Shown here: one piece after another, positions 17,691 to 25,314 of the stretch
Layout: each line of letters begins with the position of its first letter
How positions within the stretch are numbered: position 1 is the first letter of the stretch
Source: an uncultured Pelagibacteraceae bacterium
GTDB taxonomy: Bacteria; Pseudomonadota; Alphaproteobacteria; Pelagibacterales; Pelagibacteraceae
NCBI GenBank assembly: GCA_902573235.1
Contig: CACGIZ010000008.1
Span: 1-46,134, forward strand
DNA length: 46,134 nucleotides
Direction: 5' to 3'
Made by a program: the position numbers and the translations under genes
The notes under the pieces: generated by a model
The model's database searches: none
What the model saw: the letters and a program-made list of their open reading frames with translations, nothing else
What the model was told of the DNA's origin: nothing

Positions 17691-18873
17691 ATCTCTTTCA
17701 ATATTTTTAATCATATCGTCTTTTTTTCTGACATGTATTTTGTCAATTTGGAAGATCATGGCTACATTACAAGGTTTAAATTTCAATAATTTAAACACTA
17801 CACATGTTTTTTTAATTGGTATCCTGGTATCTTTAGCATTTGTTTTAATCGGCAATAAGATTAATCATTTGATAAAGATTTTCTCATTATCATTTTTATT
17901 TTCAATTTTATATTTTCACTTAAATGAAGCATCTCCATACTGGTATATTTTTGGAGTTTTCTTAATCACTTTATTTTTTACAAATAAACTCAAAAAATAT
18001 AGCACGCAATCTTTAAAGGAAGATTTCATATCTGAAAAAATTATTTTTGATTTTATCACTTTATTTGGCATTGTTTTCTTTGCATTTGTAATCTTATTCC
18101 CATTTTACATTATGCTAGTTACTAGTTTTAAAACTCAGATCGCTTTATTAGTTAATCCTTTAGACTTTAGTCTAGATTTTTCTAAAAGCTTAACCGAATT
18201 ATTTAAATCTTATTTTGTAATTTTTGAAACTTATAATTTTGGAAGATATATTTTAATAAGCTCTGCTGTTTCAATTGGAACTGTTATTGTCACATTATTA
18301 TTTGCAATACCAGCGGCTTATGCTGTTGCTAGATTAAATTTCTTTGGCAAAAACTTTTTGTCAACCTCGATTTTAATTATTTATATGTTTCCAGCTATAG
18401 TTTTAGTGATCCCTTTATATACAGTGTTTAGTCAATTGGGATTGAGAAATTCAATCTTTGGTTTATTGATTGTTTATACAGCCACAACCTTGCCGGTTGC
18501 TATCTATATGCTGCAAGGATATTTCAAAAGTATTCCCAAAGAAATTGAGGATGCTGGTATCATGGATGGTCAAAATTGGTTTGGAATAATTTTAAAGATT
18601 ATTATTCCTTTAAGTTTGCCAGCTATTGCATCCGTTGCACTCTATGTCTTTATGATTGCTTGGAATGAATTCCTTTTTTCACTAATGTTCTTAGATAGTC
18701 CCAAATCTTTCACTTTATCAAGAGCTATTCAATATCTAAGTGGGGATGCAGAGACACCACGTCAATACTTAATGGCAGGTTCAGTAATTGTTACTTTACC
18801 TGTACTTTTTATTTTCATATATTTTGAAAAATATTTAGTCAGTGGTCTAACTGCTGGCAGTGTAAAAGAGTAA
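17680..18873 (+). CDS. Sugar ABC transporter permease 2 (MalG type) with N-terminal membrane extension
   Basis: The ATG at 17680 is preceded by AAAGAGGG with good spacing; a TTG at 17665 is possible but not needed. The 397-residue protein has about 120 extra N-terminal residues with roughly four hydrophobic segments before the canonical permease begins near 122 (FDFITLFGIVFFAFVILFPFY). The core has the EAA loop EIEDAGIMDGQNWFGIILKI near 288-307. MalG-type permeases are usually about 280 residues. The extension is unexplained. The gene overlaps permease 1 by 11 bases, and the beta-barrel gene starts 11 bases after its stop. Confidence 0.88.
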   Translation: MNLKSLSIFLIISSFFLTCILSIWKIMATLQGLNFNNLNTTHVFLIGILVSLAFVLIGNKINHLIKIFSLSFLFSILYFHLNEASPYWYIFGVFLITLFFTNKLKKYSTQSLKEDFISEKIIFDFITLFGIVFFAFVILFPFYIMLVTSFKTQIALLVNPLDFSLDFSKSLTELFKSYFVIFETYNFGRYILISSAVSIGTVIVTLLFAIPAAYAVARLNFFGKNFLSTSILIIYMFPAIVLVIPLYTVFSQLGLRNSIFGLLIVYTATTLPVAIYMLQGYFKSIPKEIEDAGIMDGQNWFGIILKIIIPLSLPAIASVALYVFMIAWNEFLFSLMFLDSPKSFTLSRAIQYLSGDAETPRQYLMAGSVIVTLPVLFIFIYFEKYLVSGLTAGSVKE

Positions 18874-18884
18874 TTTTAAGTGCT

Positions 18885-21035
18885 ATGAAATTAAAGAGTT
18901 GTTTAAAATCTTTTATATTTTTAATTCCTTTAATTTTGTTTATTTCAAAAGCTATAGCGGAGCCAACTCTTGTACGTAGTAAGGCAGTTGAAAATGTAAG
19001 TAGCTTCAACACACACGCATTAACTTTTAATAACGATGGAACCAAAATGTATACATCATCGATGAAAGCATCGCAAACAGGAGATAAGGTTTACGAGTAT
19101 GATTTAACAACAGCTTACAATATTTCTACTGCAACCTTACGAACCAGTATAGATGTAGGTTCATATCCCGAACCAGGACCTTCAAACACTGGTAATCATG
19201 GAGCTATGCAAGTTGTATTTAATAATGACGGTACAAAAATGTTTATTGCTGATCATAATAGAACTATTATTGAATGGACGTTAACTACACCATATGACAT
19301 TGATACTGCAAGTACTACTTTTAATTTAGGTCAAAGTTTTGATACAGGCGGTCAAGAAAAAAGACCGACCTCAGTTGCGTTTAATAATGATGGAACTAAA
19401 ATGTATGTTGCTGGAAATGAAAAAAGTAATGCCAATCCTGGTGAAGTGAATGAATACACACTTGATACCCCATTTGTCATTACATCAGGAGTTACTCATA
19501 TTAATACTGAAGACCTAAGTTCTGATCACAGTTATATAGACGGAATTGTCTTTAATTACGACGGCACTAAAATGTATACAACTGACGATGAAGATAATTT
19601 AATTAATCAATATAAACTAACAACAGCTTTTGATACCTCCACTCTATCACTTGAGGGAACTCTTGATTTATCTAACTACAGCGGCTTAGGAAATGCAAGA
19701 GAAACAGCATTTAATTCTGATGGAAGTAAAATGTTTGTAATTGATCAGGATGGAGAAGTTTATGAATTTGATTTAACTTGTAATTGGAGCATAATCGTTG
19801 GTGCTTGTGATGACCCAATAACTACTTCTGATGAGGGTAAAGATATTTTAAGCTCAATTGAGTCTCAAACTGCAACAGCAAAGCAAATTGCTATTCAAGC
19901 AAGTACCCCAGTTCTTAACCGTATGTATTGGTTAAGAAGACATAGAACCAATGATCAATTAAGTAACCAAAATATTAGATTAAACTTTTCTAATTCAATG
20001 GTGGCATCGCTTTCTAACATTATTCCTATATCAAATAAAACAAATGAAGTTCTAGACAAATTATCAGATGATTGGTCATTTTGGAGTGAGGGTAGTGTAA
20101 GTATTGGTAGAGCTGGAGATACATCTACTTCATCATCTAAAAAAATTAATACCAAAGGTATTACACTTGGCATGGATAAAAAGATAAGCAAAAATAGATT
20201 ATATGGTTATGCTCTTAGATTTGGTAATGATGATGTTGATGTCGGTGCATCTGGGACTAATTTAGATACTGAGTCTTTTAGTTTATCTGTTTATGGAACT
20301 TTTCCTCATGATGATGAAAAATTTACTGAAGGTATCATTGGAGTGAGCACTTTAAAGACTGATCATGTTAGGAAAGGGGGAGGAAGTACCAGAACAGGAG
20401 AGAGAGATGGTGCACAAATATTTGGTTCACTTAACTACTTAACAACATATAAAAAAGAAGATTTTAATATTACTCCTAATTTAAGAATTGATTTAAGCTA
20501 TACAGAATTGTCCAAATATAGAGAAAAAGGTCCTGCAGCCTTAGTTTACAAAGCTCAAACAATTGAAACTGGAATGATATCTACTGGTTTTACCATCAGT
20601 GATATTTTAAATTTTAATTCTTTCACGTTTAAACCAAATGGTGGATTAGAGCTTGGAATAGATTTTAGTCCGTCTTCAGATGCTACTTATCGCTATCTAT
20701 CGGAAACTACAGAATATACAAAATCAATTGATAAAGATTCTAAAAATTTAAGAGCAAATATTGGATTTGATTTAGTAACTGATAATGGTTTTTCTATAAT
20801 GACTATTTATGAGAGAAATCAAAGTGATAATGCTCATAGCGATACTTTATATTTAGGATTTGGTTACGTACCAACAGACAATATTGAATATGCTATGACT
20901 TTAGATAATGACAAAGCATCCTTAAGTTACAAGAGAGATTTAAATGGTTTTGATATCAGAATGAGTTCGAATTATAGCTTGATGAGTCAAATACCTGAAT
21001 ATGGTGCAACCCTAGAAATTGTAAATACATTTTAG
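18885..21035 (+). CDS. Outer-membrane autotransporter-type beta-barrel protein with propeller-like repeats
   Basis: 716 residues. A signal peptide ends near residue 25 (SKAIA). Residues ~40-300 hold five repeats built around FNNDGTKMY, VFNNDGTKMF, FNNDGTKMY, FNYDGTKMY and FNSDGSKMF, each followed by an EYDLTTAYNIST-like segment, as in a beta-propeller. From about 395 to 716 the sequence alternates as an autotransporter-like barrel (starting WSFWSEGSVSIG) and ends in Phe, the usual outer-membrane assembly signal. It starts 11 bases after permease 2, so it appears to be the last gene of the transporter operon. It could be a surface glycan-binding protein or a self-exported passenger; the role is unknown. 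Confidence 0.75.
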   Translation: MKLKSCLKSFIFLIPLILFISKAIAEPTLVRSKAVENVSSFNTHALTFNNDGTKMYTSSMKASQTGDKVYEYDLTTAYNISTATLRTSIDVGSYPEPGPSNTGNHGAMQVVFNNDGTKMFIADHNRTIIEWTLTTPYDIDTASTTFNLGQSFDTGGQEKRPTSVAFNNDGTKMYVAGNEKSNANPGEVNEYTLDTPFVITSGVTHINTEDLSSDHSYIDGIVFNYDGTKMYTTDDEDNLINQYKLTTAFDTSTLSLEGTLDLSNYSGLGNARETAFNSDGSKMFVIDQDGEVYEFDLTCNWSIIVGACDDPITTSDEGKDILSSIESQTATAKQIAIQASTPVLNRMYWLRRHRTNDQLSNQNIRLNFSNSMVASLSNIIPISNKTNEVLDKLSDDWSFWSEGSVSIGRAGDTSTSSSKKINTKGITLGMDKKISKNRLYGYALRFGNDDVDVGASGTNLDTESFSLSVYGTFPHDDEKFTEGIIGVSTLKTDHVRKGGGSTRTGERDGAQIFGSLNYLTTYKKEDFNITPNLRIDLSYTELSKYREKGPAALVYKAQTIETGMISTGFTISDILNFNSFTFKPNGGLELGIDFSPSSDATYRYLSETTEYTKSIDKDSKNLRANIGFDLVTDNGFSIMTIYERNQSDNAHSDTLYLGFGYVPTDNIEYAMTLDNDKASLSYKRDLNGFDIRMSSNYSLMSQIPEYGATLEIVNTF

Positions 21036-21114
21036 TAAATTTAACCAAAACTCTATAAGATAATATGGGATAACTAGAACTAGACTAGAACCTGGAGAGA
21101 TAAAATAAAAAAAA

Positions 21115-21143
21115 TTTACTTATTCATCTTGTTCAATTATAAA
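21115..21143 (+). promoter_or_regulatory. Candidate promoter of the tRNA-Leu(UAA)-nadK unit
   Basis: TTTACT (21115-21120) and TATAAA (21138-21143) with a 17-base spacer, about 32 bases before the tRNA. The preceding gap (21036-21114) shows nothing else I can assign. Confidence 0.45.
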
Positions 21144-21175
21144 TATTAGCATAAACACTCATGAAATTCATTATT

Positions 21176-21261
21176 GCCCTCGTGGTGAAATTGGTAGACA
21201 CAAAGGACTTAAAATCCTTGCCGCTTGCGGAGTGCCAGTTCGAGTCTGGCCGAGGGCACCA
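21176..21261 (+). tRNA. tRNA-Leu (anticodon UAA)
   Basis: Acceptor GCCCTCG (21176-21182) pairs with CGAGGGC (21251-21257); discriminator A and an encoded CCA at 21259-21261. The anticodon stem AAGGA/TCCTT encloses loop CTTAAAA, giving UAA. A long class II variable arm is present and the T-loop is TTCGAGT. The nadK ATG follows only 6 bases after the CCA. Confidence 0.97.
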
Positions 21262-21267
21262 TCATTA

Positions 21268-22038
21268 ATGTCTAAAATTCAAATTATTTCAGATAAAAAT
21301 AAAAATTCACAAAGAATTAGATCTTCGCTGATTAAAAACTTAGATAAAAGTAAAATTAAAAAATCTAATGTGATCATTGTTATAGGTGGCGATGGCTTTA
21401 TGCTTCAAACATTAAAGAAAAACAGAAACTCAAAAAAATTATTTTATGGAGTGAACTCAGGTAATTATGGCTTCTTAATGAATAAATTTTCAGTAAAAAA
21501 TACAATAAATAATATCAATAAATCAAATATGATTTCAATTTCACCATTAGAAATGATTGTTAAAAATAACAAAAATAAAATTAGAAAAAATATTGCAATT
21601 AATGAGGTATCAATTTTAAGACAAAGCAGACAAGCTGCATCTATATCAATTAATTATGGTTCAAAAAAAGTAATTAAAGAATTAGTTTCAGATGGAGTGT
21701 TAGTTTGCACACCTGCTGGAAGTACAGCATATAATTTATCTGTTCATGGGCCAATATTAAGTTTGAACTCAAAAAAGTTATCAATATCTCCAATAAGTCC
21801 TTTTAGACCAAGAAGATGGAAAGGAAAAATAGTGAATGATAAATCAGCAATTACAATCAAAAACTTAAATCCAACAAAAAGACCAATTAGTGCCGTAGCT
21901 GATAACATTGAAGTCAGAAATGCAAAAGTTATTAATGTTAAAACAAATAAAAAGATTAAATTCAATTTACTTTACGATAAAAATAGAAGTTTACAAAAAA
22001 AGATTAAACTGGAGCAACTAAGAAAAGAAACTAATTAA
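21268..22038 (+). CDS. nadK: NAD kinase
   Basis: 256 residues from the ATG at 21268; an in-frame upstream ATG at 21232 lies inside the tRNA and is rejected. The NAD kinase signature GGDGFMLQTL near residue 33 holds the catalytic Asp. NSGNYGFLMN, the NE of NEVSILR, and the CTPAGSTAYNLSVHGPIL block that binds the substrate are also present. The enzyme phosphorylates NAD to NADP. With only 6 bases after the tRNA CCA, the mRNA made by tRNA 3' processing would be almost leaderless. The 3' end overlaps the convergent GT87-like gene by 8 bases. Confidence 0.93.
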   Translation: MSKIQIISDKNKNSQRIRSSLIKNLDKSKIKKSNVIIVIGGDGFMLQTLKKNRNSKKLFYGVNSGNYGFLMNKFSVKNTINNINKSNMISISPLEMIVKNNKNKIRKNIAINEVSILRQSRQAASISINYGSKKVIKELVSDGVLVCTPAGSTAYNLSVHGPILSLNSKKLSISPISPFRPRRWKGKIVNDKSAITIKNLNPTKRPISAVADNIEVRNAKVINVKTNKKIKFNLLYDKNRSLQKKIKLEQLRKETN

Positions 22039-23134
22039 GTTTATCAAAATTAGCTATTCGATACTTTTTAAAAATAATATAAAAGAAGAATGTAAATATA
22101 TACCACCCTAACATTTTTGGATTTCCAAGACTTAAATCAAAAAATTTTGTAATTTCTTTGACTAAGAAAATAGCAAATATATTAAAAATAAAAAAATTTA
22201 TAATAGTTTTTTTATCAAGATATAATATTGCTAGGTTTAAAAACACTATCCCAAACGCAACATCATAAAGTTTTAATCTAGGATTTACAAAAATTAGTAA
22301 AATAAGTATAGAAATTAGAAAAACCTTTGGGTCAATATTTTTCCTTTGATTGTTCAAAATGAATAATAACAAGGTAAAAATACTAAAATGAATCATTGCA
22401 CTTATTAAAAAATTCAATTTTATTTTATAACTTAAAAAAGCAAAAATTGAACTTCCTCCATCAAGTTGATTATAAGATTGTAAAGTGCTCACAAAATCTA
22501 AAAATTGTTCATTCATAAAAACATATTGATAAACATAAACTGATATTAAAAAAAATGTGAAAATAGATAACTTTAAAAACTCTTTTACTTTATTTTGATT
22601 AATTATAATCGGTAACAAAAATAAGACTATAAAATTAAACTTAATCACACTCATAAAAAAAACAGTGATGTAATAATAAAAAAAATTATTTTTTTTATAG
22701 TAAAGAAAGATTGAAAAAATTATTAAAAAATAAAAAATATTTGATATATTTCCAGTCAATAAAGATTTAACTAATATTCCACCTACACCTAACGAGATAA
22801 GCAATGATGTTTTAAAGTTTTTTTCAGAAATGATATAAACAAGAAAAATTATACTTATATAAATAACTAAATAAAAAAAACTGAATATACTTTGATGAGA
22901 TGTTTCCAATAATTTTGAGATGATAGGTGGGTATAAGTAAGGTAATTCGATTATATTGAAGTACGGATTGCTTGAGTTGTCTAAGACTTTGATAGCATTT
23001 AAATAAACATTAAAATCATGAAAATATTTTCCTTTAGTGAATTGTTCAATAAATTTAACTATTCCTAAAATCACAGAAAAAATAATTAAATTTTTAATTT
23101 GAAATAAATTTTTTATTTTTATATTTGAAAACAA
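22031..23134 (-). CDS. GT87-like polytopic membrane glycosyltransferase (DUF2029 type)
   Basis: 367 residues with about ten hydrophobic helices. The N-terminal loop DFNVYLNAIKVLDNSSNPYFN...LPYLYPP follows the DF..Y..A...L.....PY......Y.YPP pattern of GT87/ArnT-like enzymes, with the conserved Asp in the first periplasmic loop. Such enzymes transfer sugars from polyprenyl-phosphate carriers to envelope acceptors. The acceptor is not predictable. It lies 31 bases downstream of the M23 gene and may end that directon. Confidence 0.65.
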   Translation of the reverse strand: MFSNIKIKNLFQIKNLIIFSVILGIVKFIEQFTKGKYFHDFNVYLNAIKVLDNSSNPYFNIIELPYLYPPIISKLLETSHQSIFSFFYLVIYISIIFLVYIISEKNFKTSLLISLGVGGILVKSLLTGNISNIFYFLIIFSIFLYYKKNNFFYYYITVFFMSVIKFNFIVLFLLPIIINQNKVKEFLKLSIFTFFLISVYVYQYVFMNEQFLDFVSTLQSYNQLDGGSSIFAFLSYKIKLNFLISAMIHFSIFTLLLFILNNQRKNIDPKVFLISILILLIFVNPRLKLYDVAFGIVFLNLAILYLDKKTIINFFIFNIFAIFLVKEITKFFDLSLGNPKMLGWYIFTFFFYIIFKKYRIANFDKLN

Positions 23135-23165
23135 TTTGATTTTAGTTAGTCAATTATCTTTTTAT

Positions 23166-23969
23166 TTATTTTAATACCGACATAGGATCAAGTCTAGTCT
23201 GAAACCAATTTACTCTAAAGTCCAAATGCGGACCAGTCGATCTTCCAGTCGAGCCAACTGTACCAATTATATCACCTTGCAAGACCTCATCTCCTACTTG
23301 GACATTTAATGTTGCTAAATGTGAATAGATTGTTGAAATACCATGGCCATGATCCATAATAATGGTGCCACCTGTATAATATAAATCAGTCTCTGCCATT
23401 GTGACTACACCAGTAGCTGATGATTTAATTTTCGTTCCTTTTTTTGCTGCAATATCAATTCCATAATGAGGCCATTTAGGTTTCCCATTTAAAATTCTTT
23501 GACTTCCATAAACACCACTAATGATACCTTTTACTGGCATTATGAATTGATTTTTAAAAAAAGGTAAGTCAGAATTAATTGCTCTTGCTTCTCCAATTTT
23601 ATTATTTTCTTCCTTAATTCTTTTGTAAACTGACTCAGGGGGAGTAACTTTACTTTCTTCTAATCCATCTATCCTTTGTATATTATACTTACGTTTAAGA
23701 ACTTTTTTCGTTATTTTTTCTTTATTACCATTGAGAATTTTTGTTATTGTCACATCAAATTTTCTATCACGATCTATCCCAAAAACGAAAAATCCATCTT
23801 TAGATACTTTTACTTTTTTTTTATCTATTATTATTTCAGCAAATGGATCTGTAATTCCAATAATGTAATGACCTTGTAAAAATTTTCCTTTAAACTCAAT
23901 TGCATTTAAATTTGTTGTAGAAAAAAAAAATACTAAGAAGATTAATCTAGAAATTATCTTGCAGTCCAT
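23166..23969 (-). CDS. M23-family (LytM domain) secreted protein with variant HxD motif
   Basis: 267 residues with a signal peptide or anchor (about 1-23), an N-terminal domain (25-100), then a LytM domain from about 145. The zinc-site motif H-x3-D is HYGID (His168, Asp172), and the catalytic-type His217 is in IYSHLA. The usual C-terminal HxH is HLD (248-250), so the second histidine is replaced by Asp. I recall similar HLD forms in other alphaproteobacterial M23 proteins but cannot check; Asp might still bind zinc, or the protein may be a non-catalytic activator. The start overlaps the SDR stop by 16 bases. Confidence 0.82.
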   Translation of the reverse strand: MDCKIISRLIFLVFFFSTTNLNAIEFKGKFLQGHYIIGITDPFAEIIIDKKKVKVSKDGFFVFGIDRDRKFDVTITKILNGNKEKITKKVLKRKYNIQRIDGLEESKVTPPESVYKRIKEENNKIGEARAINSDLPFFKNQFIMPVKGIISGVYGSQRILNGKPKWPHYGIDIAAKKGTKIKSSATGVVTMAETDLYYTGGTIIMDHGHGISTIYSHLATLNVQVGDEVLQGDIIGTVGSTGRSTGPHLDFRVNWFQTRLDPMSVLK

Positions 23970-24721
23970 CCACCATCAACCAATAATGAAGTTCCAGTAA
24001 TCATAGATGCAGCATCAGACGCAAGAAAAACGGCAGCTGAAGCTACCTCTGATAATTCTGCAAATCTTCCAAGAGGAATGTTATTCAACATATCTCTTTT
24101 GAATTTTTTATCTTTAAGAAAATTTTTTGTCATTGGTGTTACAACGAAAGTTGGACAAACTGTATTTACTCTGATGTTATATTTGGCTAAATCCAGAGAC
24201 ATACCTTTCGTAAGACCTTCTAAACCAAACTTAGTCATATTGTATACACTTCTAATTGGTCCTCCTACATGGCCCATCTGTGAAGACATATTTACAATGG
24301 AACCTCCAATTTTTTTTCTATTTTTTGATTTAATCATTTTTAAAGCACATAATTGAGCTAGATTAAAAGTTGCCATAGTGTTTATCCTGACAAGATATTC
24401 CATGTCACTTTTTTTTACTTTAGTAAAGTGCTCAGGAATATTGTTTCCAGCATTATTGATTAGAATATCTATTTTAGGCTGTTTGTTTACGATTTCCTTA
24501 ATTTCATTATAATTAGTAATATCACATACATATGATTTACATTTTGATTTAAATTTTTTTATTTTTTTTGAAACTTCGTCTAAATCATTTTTTGTTCTAC
24601 TAATTATTATTAAATTTGCACCAGCTTCTGCAAGACCTATTGCACATGCTCTACCCAGACCTTTTCCAGCTCCTGTAACTATAGCGGTTTTGTTTTTTAA
24701 GTTATAATTTTTTAAGTACAT
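23954..24721 (-). CDS. Short-chain dehydrogenase/reductase
   Basis: 255 residues. NAD(P)-binding TGAGKGLGRACAIG near residue 17, NNAG near 87, catalytic Ser in NMSSQMG, YNMTKFG as the YxxxK pair, and the C-terminal GTSLLVDGGWTAR typical of classical SDRs. Its ATG overlaps the TerC-like stop by one base, and it lies in the directon headed by a GMC oxidoreductase. Gluconate 5-dehydrogenase or similar polyol/ketose reductases are common best matches for this type, but the substrate cannot be assigned. Confidence 0.85.
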   Translation of the reverse strand: MYLKNYNLKNKTAIVTGAGKGLGRACAIGLAEAGANLIIISRTKNDLDEVSKKIKKFKSKCKSYVCDITNYNEIKEIVNKQPKIDILINNAGNNIPEHFTKVKKSDMEYLVRINTMATFNLAQLCALKMIKSKNRKKIGGSIVNMSSQMGHVGGPIRSVYNMTKFGLEGLTKGMSLDLAKYNIRVNTVCPTFVVTPMTKNFLKDKKFKRDMLNNIPLGRFAELSEVASAAVFLASDAASMITGTSLLVDGGWTAR

Positions 24722-25314
24722 TATAAAAATAATATTTTAATATCTGTGTAAATCAATTCAATAGCAACAATTAATATTGCTAATAAACCAGCCCAAGCTA
24801 TCCATTTATATTTTTTTATCCAATTAGAAATCAATGTAGCCGCAAAAGCCATCAACACTATAGATAAAACCAAACCAAAGACTAACAATTTATAATGATC
24901 ACCAGCTGCTCCAGCAACTCCTAAAACATTGTCTAAGCTCATAGTAAAATCAGCTAATAAAATTGTCCAAATAGCTTTTAGAAAGCTAGAATTATCAACT
25001 TTTATGTTTTCCTCATGACTTGAGCCTTTAATTACATCTACATAAAGTTTGTAAACAATATAAAGTAAAAGTAATCCACCAAGCAATCTTAAACCAGTGA
25101 TTTGAAGTAAATAGGCAGTAAGTAAAGTTAAAATAATTCTTAAAATTACAGCACCACCTATACCCCAAAAAATAATTTTTTTTCTTTGTTCCAATGGAAA
25201 CTTTGATGCAACCATTCCAATAATAATTGCATTATCCCCAGCTAGGACCAAATCAATCAGGATAATTTGAGTAAGAATAGTTATTTGTTCTGGAGTAAAT
25301 AAATCAGCGAACAT
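24721..25314 (-). CDS. TerC/YjbE-family integral membrane protein
   Basis: 197 residues with about six or seven helices. The family hallmark acidic-Asn pairs inside helices are seen: LAGDNAIIIGM near residue 25 and MSLDNVLGVAG near 125. TerC-family proteins are linked to metal ion (for example manganese) export and metal homeostasis. The start and stop both share a single base with the neighbours (TAATG at each junction), so translation is coupled to the GMC and SDR genes, an odd partnership for a metal transporter. Confidence 0.85.
   Translation of the reverse strand: MFADLFTPEQITILTQIILIDLVLAGDNAIIIGMVASKFPLEQRKKIIFWGIGGAVILRIILTLLTAYLLQITGLRLLGGLLLLYIVYKLYVDVIKGSSHEENIKVDNSSFLKAIWTILLADFTMSLDNVLGVAGAAGDHYKLLVFGLVLSIVLMAFAATLISNWIKKYKWIAWAGLLAILIVAIELIYTDIKILFL

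Noticed and set aside
21073..21090. Short CTAGA direct repeats
   Set aside because: Three copies of five bases in an AT-rich gap; too short to call a repeat element or attachment site.
21232..21267. In-frame ATG for nadK inside the tRNA-Leu gene
   Set aside because: It lies within the tRNA T-arm; the ATG at 21268 gives the expected NAD kinase N-terminus.
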